Positions 16,806-25,425 of a stretch of DNA of 64,000 nucleotides are shown here, piece by piece. The stretch comes from RYN-230 sp963834705 (lineage in GTDB: Bacteria > Actinomycetota > Actinomycetes > Streptosporangiales > Streptosporangiaceae). Position 1 is the stretch's first letter. Every line of letters begins with the position of its first letter. The DNA lies in assembly GCA_963834705.1 (NCBI GenBank), contig CAWICV010000012.1:310001-374000 (forward strand). Direction: 5' to 3'. Below the pieces are notes generated by a model. It did no database searches, had not been told where the DNA came from, and saw nothing but the letters and a program-made list of their open reading frames with translations. The translations under genes were made by a program, and so were the position numbers.

Positions 16806-17180
16806 GTGGCAGAGTACGTTCCACCGGGCTGGCCGGCCGGGGTGCACCCGCCGGGTGGGCCAGATTTTGAGGCCACGGCGGTGGCCTGGCTACTCGACGT
16901 GGTTCCGCCGGACTACCGGCTGTACGGCGTGCTGCGGCGGCACCCGATCGCGCTGGCCACCATGGCCAAGCACCATCTGGAGGCCTGTGTCCGCGGGGCC
17001 CGCGAGGGCTACCGCAGCACCCGGACCGAGCTGGGCGGGACGCTGCCCGCGGCCGGAGTGGACGCGGTGCTCGAGGCGTACCGCGCCGAAGGACGCCGGC
17101 TGGTGGCGGCCGCGCAGGCCGCTGACCTGATCGGGCGGGCGCTGCGCGGCGAGGTGTTCCGGCCCCGCCTGGGAGCGTGA
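16806..17180 (+). CDS. Conserved actinobacterial protein of unknown function
   Basis: A 124-residue soluble protein. The N-terminus MAEYVPPGWPAGVHPPGG is rich in Pro and Gly, followed by FEATAVAWLLDVVPPDYRLYGVLRRHP and a helical Ala/Arg-rich remainder. I recall close homologues in streptomycetes and related genera, all of unknown function. The GTG start at 16806 keeps the conserved AEYVPPGWP start. A more upstream GTG at 16801 is out of frame. The gene probably has a leaderless transcript. It is divergent from the MOSC gene and convergent with the SpoIIE-phosphatase gene. Confidence 0.8.
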   Translation: MAEYVPPGWPAGVHPPGGPDFEATAVAWLLDVVPPDYRLYGVLRRHPIALATMAKHHLEACVRGAREGYRSTRTELGGTLPAAGVDAVLEAYRAEGRRLVAAAQAADLIGRALRGEVFRPRLGA

Positions 17181-17253
17181 TTCAGACCGGCTAACGAGCC
17201 CGGGCCGTCAGGTCCGGGCGAGCGGTCGGTGCGGGGTGTTCGCTGAATCACGC
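17175..17253. terminator. Nested inverted repeats between convergent genes
   Basis: Perfect 11-bp arms GCGTGATTCAG (17175-17185) and CTGAATCACGC (17243-17253) enclose a smaller GCCCGG/CCGGGC stem (17198-17203 and 17214-17219). The left arm contains the stop codon of the upstream gene. The structure lies between two convergent genes and probably works as a terminator for the plus-strand gene. Confidence 0.55.
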
Positions 17254-17287
17254 GAGCGTACAGACAGCACCGCGGGATAGGTAAGGT

Positions 17288-19453
17288 TCAGTTCTCGGCG
17301 CGGAGCACCAGCACGGCCATGCCGTCGGCGGCGGGGCGGCCACCGAAGCCACGGACTTCCTCGTGCACCTTGGACGCCACCACCTCGGCGGTCAGCCCGG
17401 CGCAGCCGGCCAGCAGCCGGGCCAGGCCGTCGTCGTCATCGAGCAGCCGGTCACCGTCCCGCCGCCGGGTCACCCCATCCGTGACGCAGAGCACCAGGTC
17501 GCCCGGGTCCAGCCGGACCGGCTGCGCGGTGAAACCGAGCCCGTCGATCACCCCCAGCACTGGCTGCGGCGCCGCCGCCGGCTCCGGAGCGCCACCACAG
17601 TCCCGCAGCACCAGCGGCAGCGGCTGCCCGGCGCAGGCCAGCGACAGCCGCACCACACGGTCCGGCCCGGCCTCCGTGATCTCCCCGTGCACCAGGGTCA
17701 GGAATGTCCCCGGCGCCCGCTCATCCAGGATGAGCTGATTGAGCCGGTCCAGCACGGCCGGGATGCCGAGCCCCTCGGCCGCCAGGATCCGCAGCGTGTT
17801 GCGGGCCAGCGAGGTCACCGCCAGGGTGGCCGGGCCGGTCCCGCACACCTCCCCAACGGCGAACCGCCAGCGCCCGGGCCCGGCTGGGAACACGTCGCAG
17901 AAGTCACCGCCGGCCGCGGCGGCGTCCCCGGCGCCGGGCAGGTCGTGCGCCACAGCCAGCTCAACCCCGGGCACCCGGGGCAGCTCGGCGGGCAGCAGCA
18001 CGGCCCGCAGCGCCTGGCCGGCCGCCTGCTGCTGGGCCACGAGCCGGGCATTCTCCAGGGCGAGCGCGATCCGGCCGGCCAGATCCTCGGCCAGGCCGAG
18101 CACTTCCCGGGACGGCCGGCCGGTGTGCGGCCCGCCCAGCACCAGCAGTCCAAGCACACCGCCGGGGGTGGCCAGCGGGAAACACCACGCGCCGCGGGCC
18201 GCCAGCTCAGCCACCCCGGCCGGGGCGCCCGCCAGCCCAGCCAACCCAGCGGGGGTGTCGGCCACGGCGGCGGGCCCGGCGGCCGCCAGCGGCCAGCGCT
18301 GGGCGGTGCGCGGCGGTGCGCCACCGGCCCGGGCCGGATGCGGCCACGGCGCGCTGGCTTCCGCCTGCTCCAGCAGCCAGCACAGCGCAGCGGCCTGGCG
18401 CTCATCGGCGTGCCGGACGGCCAGCACGGTCAGTTCCCGGTCCGGGCCCGCGGCCAGCACCGCGCACCACTCGGCCAGCCGGGGCACCGCGACCTGCCCG
18501 GCCACGGCCAGGATCCGGTCCGCGTCCAGCGGCCCGGCCAGCAGCTCGCTGGCCTCGGCCAGCACCTCGATCCGGGCCCGCCGGGCGCGTTCCAGCCCGG
18601 CCAGCCGGGCGCGTTCCAGCGCCGCGGCCATGCTGTCCGCCAGTTGCTGCAAGCGCTGCACGTCGCTGTCGCCGAACCGGCCGGGCAGCACCGCGGCCAC
18701 CGCGAGCACCCCGGTCACCCGGCCGTCCACGATGAACGGCACGGTGGCCACCGAGGGAGCGGTGCGGAGCAGCGCGCCCGGGCTGATCCCGGTCGCGGCG
18801 CGCACGGACAGATCCCCATCTTCGTCGGCTACCAGGGCGTAGGCCGCGTCACCGGCCACGATGACCCGCGCCGAGCCGACCGCCTGGCGGAGCAGGTTGT
18901 CATACGAGGGCTCGGCGGGCGGCTGGCCCGCCGCGGCCGGGCCGGCCGCGCGCACGGTCCAGCTCGGCGCAGGCGCGGCCGACTCGGCGGCGTCCGGGTC
19001 GGCGACCGGCTCGGTCAGGCTGGTTCTCTGGCCGGCCAGGCCCATCCGGAACCAGACGGCCTTGGCCTCGGCTCCATAGCTGACCCCCCACGCCGACGCC
19101 AGTGCGGACGGCAGCAGCAGCCCGCGGCCATGAGTGCGCTCGGCCGGAATGGCGTCGTCATGGCCCGGACCAGGCACCATCCGGGCCGGGTAGCTGTCCC
19201 GCACCACCACTTCGACGGCACTGCCCGCGAGTTTGCAGGTGACCTGCACCTGGGTACCCGCGTGCACCACGGCATTGGTGACCAGTTCGCTGGTCAGCAG
19301 CACGGCATCGTCGACCAGCTCGGTGTCGGGAGGCGCTAGCCGGGTGTCCAGCCAGTCCTGGAGGGTTTCCCGGACGAACTTGCGCGCCGCTGCCACGGCC
19401 GCCGGCTCGGGCCGGTACGCCGCGCTCACGACGAGATCGTTGCGCCCCTTCAC
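17288..19453 (-). CDS. RsbW-like ATPase, GAF and SpoIIE-type phosphatase fusion protein
   Basis: A 721-residue cytosolic signalling protein. Residues 20-145 form a HATPase_c_2 domain of the anti-sigma-factor kinase type (DDAVLLTSELVTNAVVHAG is the N-box). Residues of about 190-320 and 330-480 look like two GAF sensor modules. Residues of about 500-718 form a PP2C/SpoIIE phosphatase with metal-binding AGGDFCDVF and CVTDGVTRR. Such fusions switch anti-anti-sigma factors between phosphorylated and free states. The GTG start at 19453 has a GAGGGGG ribosome-binding site 5 bp upstream. Longer in-frame extensions to 19768 are unlikely. No sigma factor or STAS protein is encoded nearby. Confidence 0.85.
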   Translation of the reverse strand: MKGRNDLVVSAAYRPEPAAVAAARKFVRETLQDWLDTRLAPPDTELVDDAVLLTSELVTNAVVHAGTQVQVTCKLAGSAVEVVVRDSYPARMVPGPGHDDAIPAERTHGRGLLLPSALASAWGVSYGAEAKAVWFRMGLAGQRTSLTEPVADPDAAESAAPAPSWTVRAAGPAAAGQPPAEPSYDNLLRQAVGSARVIVAGDAAYALVADEDGDLSVRAATGISPGALLRTAPSVATVPFIVDGRVTGVLAVAAVLPGRFGDSDVQRLQQLADSMAAALERARLAGLERARRARIEVLAEASELLAGPLDADRILAVAGQVAVPRLAEWCAVLAAGPDRELTVLAVRHADERQAAALCWLLEQAEASAPWPHPARAGGAPPRTAQRWPLAAAGPAAVADTPAGLAGLAGAPAGVAELAARGAWCFPLATPGGVLGLLVLGGPHTGRPSREVLGLAEDLAGRIALALENARLVAQQQAAGQALRAVLLPAELPRVPGVELAVAHDLPGAGDAAAAGGDFCDVFPAGPGRWRFAVGEVCGTGPATLAVTSLARNTLRILAAEGLGIPAVLDRLNQLILDERAPGTFLTLVHGEITEAGPDRVVRLSLACAGQPLPLVLRDCGGAPEPAAAPQPVLGVIDGLGFTAQPVRLDPGDLVLCVTDGVTRRRDGDRLLDDDDGLARLLAGCAGLTAEVVASKVHEEVRGFGGRPAADGMAVLVLRAEN

Positions 19454-19592
19454 ATGCCCCCTCGGCTGTCCAGGCGGATACCGTCCGGCCGCTTCCCTGC
19501 GAGGTGCGGGATGACCAGCCATATCGAATAGTGGGCCGCCAGGGGGCGGGACCCCCCTCATCGTGACAGAGTCGTGACCCTGCTCCGGGCGA

Positions 19593-20258
19593 TCAAGTTC
19601 GGTCACCCACCACCGGCGCCGACCGGGGCCAGCCATCGCCCGCCACGTACTCCCGCACCACCTTGGCGGGGACACCAGCGACCACACACCGGTCCGGCAC
19701 CCGGCCGCGGACCACCGAGCCCGCGGCCACCACCACGTTACGGCCGATCTGCGCCCCGGGCAGCACAATCACGCCAGCTCCCAGCCATGTTCCCGGGCCG
19801 ATGGAGACCGCGGTGTTGCTCGGCCACTGCCGCCCGATGGGCACGTCGGGGTCGGAGTAGCCGTGGTTCTGGTCGGTGATGTAGACGTACGGCCCGGTGT
19901 AGACGTCGTCCCCGATCACGATCGAGTAGTGCGCCACCAGGTGGCTGCCGCGGCCGATCACGCACCGGTTCCCGATGTGCAGCACGGAGGCGTCGCCGAG
20001 CTCGTGACCGGGCACCATGCCCGCGGACAGGGATACCTGCGCGGCGATCACCGTGCCGGCACCGATGTCGATCCACTTCTCGCCGTACAGCGCGCCGGTG
20101 GGGAACGCGATGATCGAGCCGGCGCCGAACCCGGCGAACCGCCCGGCCGGGGTGTCCGGGGTGATCGCGCCCGCCTGCTGGGCCGCCCGCCAGGCCCGGT
20201 GCACCAGCCACCAGGCCAGCCCGCGGCCCGCGCTGCTGAGAGCGTCCTTGCCCGGCAT
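19593..20258 (-). CDS. Acyltransferase with left-handed beta-helix (hexapeptide repeats)
   Basis: A 221-residue member of the hexapeptide-repeat transferase superfamily. Repeats such as IGNRCVIGRGSHLVAH, IGDDVYTGPYVYITD, IGPGTWLGAGVIVLPG and IGRNVVVAAGSVVRG run from about residue 55 to 205. The segment DQNHGYSDPDVPIGRQ contains the His found in the active site of O-acetyltransferases (maltose, galactoside and capsule types). The N-terminal 50 residues are helical. The acceptor cannot be deduced. The gene ends 7 bp upstream of nothing coding and starts 6 bp after the rlmN stop, so it probably shares the rlmN transcript. Confidence 0.82.
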   Translation of the reverse strand: MPGKDALSSAGRGLAWWLVHRAWRAAQQAGAITPDTPAGRFAGFGAGSIIAFPTGALYGEKWIDIGAGTVIAAQVSLSAGMVPGHELGDASVLHIGNRCVIGRGSHLVAHYSIVIGDDVYTGPYVYITDQNHGYSDPDVPIGRQWPSNTAVSIGPGTWLGAGVIVLPGAQIGRNVVVAAGSVVRGRVPDRCVVAGVPAKVVREYVAGDGWPRSAPVVGDRT

Positions 20259-20264
20259 GGCCCG

Positions 20265-21383
20265 CTACGGTACCCGGGGCGTGACCGGCAGCGCCCGGCG
20301 GCCGGAGACCGGTGCGGCCAGCTGACCGCAGGCCCCGTCGATCTCACTGCCCCGGGTGTCCCGGACCGTGACCGGGATGCCCCGGACGGCCAGCCGGTCC
20401 TCGAACTCACGCATCGCGCCGGGCGCCGACGCGGTCCAGCGGGATCCGGGGGTCGGGTTCAGCGGGATCAGGTTGACGTGCGCCAGGTGCCCGGTGAGCA
20501 GTTCGGCCAGCAGGTCCGCGCGCCACGGCTGATCGTTGATGTCGCGGATCAGCGCGTACTCGATCGATACCCGGCGGCCGGTGGCGGCGGCATAGCCCCA
20601 GGCCGCGCCGAGCACCTCGGCCACTTTCCAGCGCCGGTTCACCGGCACCAGCTCGTCGCGCAGGCCGTCGTCCGGTGCGTGCAGGGATACCGCGAGCCGG
20701 ACCGCGAGCCCTTCCGCGGCCAGCCGCCCGATGGCAGGCACCAGGCCGACGGTGGACACGGTGACCGACCGCTGCGAGATGCCCAGACCGTCCGGGACCG
20801 GGTCGGTGATCCGGCGCACCGCCCGCAGCACGCTGGCGTAGTTGGCCAGCGGCTCACCCATGCCCATGAACACGATGTTGGACACCCGGCCCGGGCCGCC
20901 GGGGATCTCGCCCCGGGCCACCGCCCGGGCGCCCGCCACCACCTGGGCCACGATCTCGGCCGCGGACAGGTTCCTGGTCAGCCCGGCCTGGCCGGTGGCG
21001 CAGAACGGGCAGGCCATCCCGCAGCCAGCCTGCGACGACACGCACATGGTGATCCGGTCCGGGTAGCGCATCAGCACCGACTCGACGAGCGCGCCGTCGA
21101 ACGCCCGCCACAGCGTCTTGCGCGTCGTGCCCTGGTCGCAGGACAGCTCACGTTCCGCGCTGAGCAGCCGGGGCAGCAGCGCGCCGGCCAGCTTCTCCCG
21201 GGCCGCGGCGGGCAGGTCGGTCATCTCGGCCGGGTCGTCGGTCAGCCGGGCGAAGTAGTGCCGGGCCAGCTGGTCCGCCCGGAACGGCGGCCCGCCCAGT
21301 TCAGCGGCGGCCTGGCGGCGGTCGGCGGGGTCCAGGTCGGCCAGGTGCCGCGGCGGGCGGGTCAGGGTTCTCATCGCAGGCAC
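20265..21383 (-). CDS. rlmN: 23S rRNA/tRNA adenine C2-methyltransferase RlmN
   Basis: A 372-residue radical-SAM enzyme that methylates A2503 of 23S rRNA and A37 of some tRNAs. The iron-sulphur site is CGMACPFC near 125-132. GMGEPLANY near 180 and the C-terminal DGACGQLA near 355 (the methyl-carrying cysteine) are diagnostic. The GTG start at 21383 has GGAG 5 bp upstream and was preferred to the ATG three codons downstream at 21374. It is followed closely by the acyltransferase gene and is divergent from the SUFU-like gene. Confidence 0.95.
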   Translation of the reverse strand: MPAMRTLTRPPRHLADLDPADRRQAAAELGGPPFRADQLARHYFARLTDDPAEMTDLPAAAREKLAGALLPRLLSAERELSCDQGTTRKTLWRAFDGALVESVLMRYPDRITMCVSSQAGCGMACPFCATGQAGLTRNLSAAEIVAQVVAGARAVARGEIPGGPGRVSNIVFMGMGEPLANYASVLRAVRRITDPVPDGLGISQRSVTVSTVGLVPAIGRLAAEGLAVRLAVSLHAPDDGLRDELVPVNRRWKVAEVLGAAWGYAAATGRRVSIEYALIRDINDQPWRADLLAELLTGHLAHVNLIPLNPTPGSRWTASAPGAMREFEDRLAVRGIPVTVRDTRGSEIDGACGQLAAPVSGRRALPVTPRVP

Positions 21384-21471
21384 CTGCGCTCCGTGGGACG
21401 GTCAGCAAAACGCTTAACAATATCCCGCGGGTGGCCACGGTGACCTGCACAGAATCAGTATCTTTTCGGGC

Positions 21472-22596
21472 ATGCCGACGTTGCGCAGGGGCGGGAGGGA
21501 CGCGAGTCCCGCGGCCTCGCCAGGGCGGCCCGAGATCCTGCTCAGCAGCGAGAGCCCCTACGGCAGCCGCCGCCTGGTGCTGGAGTACGACGGCTCGACC
21601 ACCGCCGCCTACGTCTACGACCAGTCGGCGGTGATCGCGGCGGTGTGGATCGCCAACCACGGGCCCGCGCCGCAGGCGGCCGATCCAGCGCAGGTCACGG
21701 CGGGCCAGGCCCCGGTCATGCCGGCCGGGCATACCAAGCACCCGGACGGCTACCCGCAGCTGGACCGCCGGGTGCTGCGTGCGCTGTGGTTCGAGGAAGG
21801 CGACGGTGTGGCCGTGGTCGAGGGCGGCCGGCTGCTGGCCGTCATCCCCGGCTGGTCCGACGTACACCGTGGCATGCCCGGGTACAGCCGGGAGTGCATC
21901 GGCCAGACCCCGTTCGCCTGGGCGCTGGACGACGCGATGGAAGGGCTCGGCCCGCGAGCCGACCGGGCCACCGGCTTCTGGCGCTGGCGGGCCAGCGAGG
22001 GCGCCTGGGCCGGGTTCCAGCAGACGCTGCTCGGACACCTGCTCGGCCGGCTCGGCCCGGGCTCGCGGTACTGGGACGTGAGCGCGGGCAAGATGCCACT
22101 GGCCGGGGTGTCCGAGCGGCCGCCGACCCGGGACCGCCCGTTCACCGTGCTGTCCACCATCGGCATGAGCTGCCAGCGGATGCCCGTGGTCGAGCAGTAC
22201 TCCGAGGACCCGACGTCGTCGGCGCGGATTGAGCTGGCCCTGGCCACCACCATGCCGAGCCCGGACGCGGCGCGCATCTTCCTGTGGCTGGCGCAATACC
22301 CGTGGCGGGCCGTCACGTGGTTCGGGCCGGGGCATACGATCCGCTGGTACCACGAGCCGGCCACGTTCCCGCTCGGCGGCGGGAACACGGCTGTGCTGCT
22401 GCTCGACGACCCGGCCCAGCTGATCGGCCCGGAGGTGCCGGACATGGCTGGGTTCACGTTCGGCGGCGACCCGGTTCGCTGGCTATGGGTGCTGCCGATC
22501 AGCGAGCGGGAGCGATTGTTCGCCAAGGAGCGCGGCTCGGCCAGCCTGGTCACCCAGCTCGCCGCCCACCGGCGCAGCTGGGTGGTCGCGCCGTAG
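21472..22596 (+). CDS. SUFU (suppressor of fused)-like domain protein
   Basis: A 374-residue soluble protein. Residues of about 200-370 resemble the SUFU/DUF2185-type fold seen in bacterial proteins such as YqcF: RPFTVLSTIGMS near 223, ARIELALATTMP near 247, LAQYPWR near 270 and WFGPGHTI near 283. Residues 20-60 form a separate strand-rich region (ILLSSESPYGSRRLVLEYDG). Bacterial SUFU proteins are often immunity proteins or of unknown role. No toxin gene is beside this one. The assignment rests on recalled motifs and needs a profile search. The final codons lie in a 33-bp duplication. Confidence 0.6.
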   Translation: MPTLRRGGRDASPAASPGRPEILLSSESPYGSRRLVLEYDGSTTAAYVYDQSAVIAAVWIANHGPAPQAADPAQVTAGQAPVMPAGHTKHPDGYPQLDRRVLRALWFEEGDGVAVVEGGRLLAVIPGWSDVHRGMPGYSRECIGQTPFAWALDDAMEGLGPRADRATGFWRWRASEGAWAGFQQTLLGHLLGRLGPGSRYWDVSAGKMPLAGVSERPPTRDRPFTVLSTIGMSCQRMPVVEQYSEDPTSSARIELALATTMPSPDAARIFLWLAQYPWRAVTWFGPGHTIRWYHEPATFPLGGGNTAVLLLDDPAQLIGPEVPDMAGFTFGGDPVRWLWVLPISERERLFAKERGSASLVTQLAAHRRSWVVAP

Positions 22597-22643
22597 CGCG
22601 ACTACCAGTAGCCGGTGGTCGCGCCGTAGCGCGACTACCAGTA
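22581..22643. repeat. 33-bp-period direct repeat over a stop codon
   Basis: Two identical 30-bp units (22581-22610 and 22614-22643) separated by GCC. Each contains a small hairpin GTCGCGC-CGTA-GCGCGAC. The TAG stop of the SUFU-like gene lies in the first unit, so the duplication placed a second copy of the gene end directly downstream. Confidence 0.85.
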
Positions 22644-22662
22644 AGCAGGTAGCCGGCCAATA

Positions 22663-22714
22663 ATTAACGCGGTGCATTGTGCCTCGCCCGTAGGGCACAA
22701 TGCACCGCGCTAAT
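22663..22714. terminator. Long hairpin between convergent genes
   Basis: Arms of 21 nt (22663-22683 and 22694-22714) match at 20 positions and are separated by a 10-nt loop, TCGCCCGTAG. The stem core is GCGGTGCATTGTGCC. It lies between the SUFU-like gene (plus strand) and the small membrane protein gene (minus strand, stop at 22721), so it can serve as a terminator for both. It is unusually long and perfect for a terminator and has only short T-rich flanks. Confidence 0.7.
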
Positions 22715-22720
22715 GACGTG

Positions 22721-22900
22721 CTAGTGAATATGCAGGTTGACTCCGAGTAGCGCGAGCCACCAGAGGAAGATGGCCAGCAGGGCCGACAGCACGCCCTTCA
22801 GCAGGCCGACCGTGATGTAGTGCTTCTCCCAGGCCACCACGATCCCGATGATGATGTAGATCAGGAAAACGAGGCCGTATGGGCGTCTGAAGATCCGCAT
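22721..22900 (-). CDS. Small membrane protein of unknown function
   Basis: A 59-residue protein reading MRIFRRPYGLVFLI and ending in LLGVNLHIH. Two hydrophobic helices (about 9-25 and 36-54) are joined by a short loop, WEKHYITVGLLKG. The ATG is preceded by GGAG with a 9-bp spacer. I recall similar short proteins with an RPYGLVF start in other actinomycetes, none characterised. It lies 77 bp downstream of cdsA on the same strand and may be the last gene of the rpsB-cdsA transcript. Confidence 0.72.
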   Translation of the reverse strand: MRIFRRPYGLVFLIYIIIGIVVAWEKHYITVGLLKGVLSALLAIFLWWLALLGVNLHIH

Positions 22901-22977
22901 GCCAATTTGCTCCGCATCTCCCCCGTCGAGTACGTACGAGTCGCACGCAAAGTCCCCGGGGAATGCCGCGGCAAACG

Positions 22978-23955
22978 TTAATTGAGGAAGATGGTCAGCA
23001 GCAGCCAGACCACTGGCGCGGTAACGAGCAGCGAGTCGATCCGGTCCAGGATGCCGCCGTGTCCGGGCAGCACCCGGCCCATGTCCTTGATCTGCAGGTC
23101 ACGCTTGATCATCGACTCGGACAGGTCCCCGAGAGTCGCCGCGGCAACCGCCGCCACCCCCAGCACGATGCCCTGCCACCAGGTGCCGTGCAGCAGCAGC
23201 GTGAGCACCAGCACGCCCGCCACCGCACAGGCGGCCACCGAGCCGGCCAGCCCTTCCCAGGTCTTGCTCGGGCTGATCACCGGCGCCATCGGATGCCGCC
23301 CCACCAGCACGCCGACCGCGTAGCCGCCGACGTCACTGCAGACCGGCAGGATGACGAACGCAAGCACGCGCCGCGGGCCATCCGGCGCGGCCAGCATCAG
23401 CCCGACGAACGACGCCATCAGCGGCAGGTAGGCCAGCGCGAACAGGCCGGCCGTGATGTCCCGCAGGTACCCGGCGCTGCCGCCGGGCATCCGCCAGGCC
23501 AGCACGCCGATCACCGTCACGGCCAGCGCGGCCACCAGCGGCCGGGTGCCGTTCGTGTAGGCCAGGGCCAGCATGAGCGCACCGCCCGCCGCCACCGGCG
23601 GCGACGGCAGCCGGATCTCCCGTTCGCCAAGGGCCCGGCCCAGTTCCCACAGGGCCAGCCCGATCACCGCGGCCATGTAGATCAGGAACGTCCACTTGAC
23701 CGTGAACAGACTCGCGATGGCCAGCGCGCCCAGCCCGGCGCCGACCCCGATGGCCGCGGGCAGGTTCCGCCCGGCCCGGGACCTCTTCGGCGGCAGGTCC
23801 TCAGCTTGCGGCAGGTCCTCAGCTTGCGGCGGCGCGCCGGCTGACGGCGGCGCGCCGGGTACTGGCGTTCGGCTAAAAGATTCTTTGCTCGTCGGGTCAG
23901 GCCCCGGGCGGTCAGGTTCGGTGTGACCGGGGTCGTTGAGCTCGTCAGTGGCCAA
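22978..23955 (-). CDS. cdsA: Phosphatidate cytidylyltransferase
   Basis: A 325-residue membrane enzyme that makes CDP-diacylglycerol from phosphatidate and CTP. Residues 1-65 are a proline-rich cytosolic extension that includes a duplicated QAEDLP (18-bp direct DNA repeat). About eight hydrophobic helices follow. The C-terminal signature DLSESMIKRDLQIKDMGRVLPGHGGILDR (read across residues 270-300) contains the catalytic Asp residues. SPSKTWEG near 228 is also conserved. It follows frr by 2 bp and belongs to the rpsB-tsf-pyrH-frr-cdsA group. Confidence 0.94.
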   Translation of the reverse strand: MATDELNDPGHTEPDRPGPDPTSKESFSRTPVPGAPPSAGAPPQAEDLPQAEDLPPKRSRAGRNLPAAIGVGAGLGALAIASLFTVKWTFLIYMAAVIGLALWELGRALGEREIRLPSPPVAAGGALMLALAYTNGTRPLVAALAVTVIGVLAWRMPGGSAGYLRDITAGLFALAYLPLMASFVGLMLAAPDGPRRVLAFVILPVCSDVGGYAVGVLVGRHPMAPVISPSKTWEGLAGSVAACAVAGVLVLTLLLHGTWWQGIVLGVAAVAAATLGDLSESMIKRDLQIKDMGRVLPGHGGILDRIDSLLVTAPVVWLLLTIFLN

Positions 23956-23957
23956 GC

Positions 23958-24515
23958 TCAGACCTCAAGAAGCTCGGCTTCCTTGTGCCGCAGCAGGTCG
24001 TCTACCTGCCCCACGTAGGTGTGCGTGAGCTCCTCGAGATCCGCTTGCGCGCGGTGCACCTCATCCTCGCCCGCGTCGCCGGCCTTGGCCATCTTGTCCA
24101 GGGAGTCCTTGGCGTGCCGCCGGATGTTGCGGATGGACACCCGGCTGTCCTCGGCCTTGTGCCGGGCCACCTTGATGTAGTCCTTGCGCCGCTCTTCGGA
24201 CAGCTCGGGAAAGACGACCCGGATGATGGTGCCGTCGTTGGACGGGTTAACCCCGAGGTCGCTGTTCCTGATGGCCTTCTCGATGGCGCCAAGCGAGGAC
24301 TTGTCGAACGGCTGGACGATAACCATCCGGGGTTCCGGGATGTGGAACGAGGCCAGCTGGTTGACCGGCGTCTGGGTGCCGTAGTACTCGGCCGTGATCT
24401 TGGCGAACATGGCCGGGTGCGCGCGGCCGGTGCGGATGGCGCCCATGTCTTCCTTGGCCACCGCGACGGCCTTCTCCATCTTCTCCTCCGCTTCGAGGAG
24501 AGTCTCGTCTATCAC
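23958..24515 (-). CDS. frr: Ribosome recycling factor
   Basis: A 185-residue factor that, with EF-G, splits the ribosome after termination. MIDETLLEAEEKMEKAV at the start, RTGRAHPAMFAKI (27-39), the hinge region around residue 30 and 105, and RKDYIKVARHKAEDSRVSIRNIRR near 110-135 (conserved Arg132-type residues) are typical. Length is exactly that of the family. The order pyrH-frr-cdsA is the standard bacterial arrangement. Confidence 0.97.
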   Translation of the reverse strand: MIDETLLEAEEKMEKAVAVAKEDMGAIRTGRAHPAMFAKITAEYYGTQTPVNQLASFHIPEPRMVIVQPFDKSSLGAIEKAIRNSDLGVNPSNDGTIIRVVFPELSEERRKDYIKVARHKAEDSRVSIRNIRRHAKDSLDKMAKAGDAGEDEVHRAQADLEELTHTYVGQVDDLLRHKEAELLEV

Positions 24516-24579
24516 TGCGGCTCCTGTGGTCCTGGTGCCTTCACGGGTTCGCGCCTGCCGGCCCTGGGTGTGCTGACCG

Positions 24580-25425
24580 TCAGTAGTCTCCTGACCGGCA
24601 TATCAGTGTGCCGATCTTCTCACCGCGCACCGCCCGCGCGACGTTGCCCTCTTCCATCAGGTCGAAAACGACGATCGGCAGGCCGTTGTCCATGCACAGG
24701 CTGACCGCGGTCGCGTCCATGAACTTCAGCTCGCGGTGCAGTACCTCGCCGTAGTCGATCTGGGCGAACCTAGTCGCATCGGGGCTGCGCCGCGGGTCCG
24801 CGTCGTAGACCCCGTTGACCTGGGTTCCCTTGAGCACCGCTTCCGCGCCGATCTCCAGCGCGCGCTGTGCCGCGCAGGTGTCGGTGGAGAAGAACGGCGC
24901 GCCGAGGCCCGCGCCGAAAATCACCACGCGGCCCTTCTCCAGGTGCCGGATGGCCCGGCGCGGGATGTACGGCTCCGCCACCTGGCCCATCGTGATCGCG
25001 GTCTGCACCCGGGTCTCGATGCCCAGCTTCTCCAGCACGTCCTGCAGGGCCAGGCAGTTGATGACCGTGCCCAGCATGCCCATGTAGTCAGCGCGGGCCC
25101 GGTCGATGCCGCGTTCGGCCATCTGCCGGCCGCGGAACATGTTGCCGCCGCCGACCACGGCGGCCAGCTCGACACCATCGGCGACCACCGCGGCCATCTC
25201 CTTGGCCAGGTGGAACACCACGTCAGGAGAGATACCGAGCGGCTCGTCCCCGGAGAACGCCTCGCCGGACAGCTTGACCACCACCCGCTTCCAGCGGCGG
25301 TGCGCCTGCTCCCCGGGAGCCGCCCAGTAGCCGGTCGCGGCGGACGGGACGTCCTGGCCGGCGGCGGTGGCCGCTGTCTGGGTCACACCGCCGCTGGCCG
25401 GACGTTGTCCTCCGCCGACCGCCAT
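24580..25425 (-). CDS. pyrH: UMP kinase
   Basis: A 281-residue amino-acid-kinase-fold enzyme that phosphorylates UMP to UDP. KRVVVKLSGEAF near 46-57, GGGNMFRG near 92 and TRFAQIDYGEVL are typical. The ATG overlaps the tsf stop (TGATG). The N-terminus carries about 42 extra residues before the usual RRWKRVVVKLSG start. This is either a genuine extension or a sign that translation begins further inside. The usual regulation is by GTP and UTP. Confidence 0.93.
   Translation of the reverse strand: MAVGGGQRPASGGVTQTAATAAGQDVPSAATGYWAAPGEQAHRRWKRVVVKLSGEAFSGDEPLGISPDVVFHLAKEMAAVVADGVELAAVVGGGNMFRGRQMAERGIDRARADYMGMLGTVINCLALQDVLEKLGIETRVQTAITMGQVAEPYIPRRAIRHLEKGRVVIFGAGLGAPFFSTDTCAAQRALEIGAEAVLKGTQVNGVYDADPRRSPDATRFAQIDYGEVLHRELKFMDATAVSLCMDNGLPIVVFDLMEEGNVARAVRGEKIGTLICRSGDY

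Noticed and set aside
17363..19339. Plus-strand open frame of about 658 residues opposite the SpoIIE fusion gene
   Set aside because: Antisense shadow with Arg/Gly/Pro-rich composition and no start signal.
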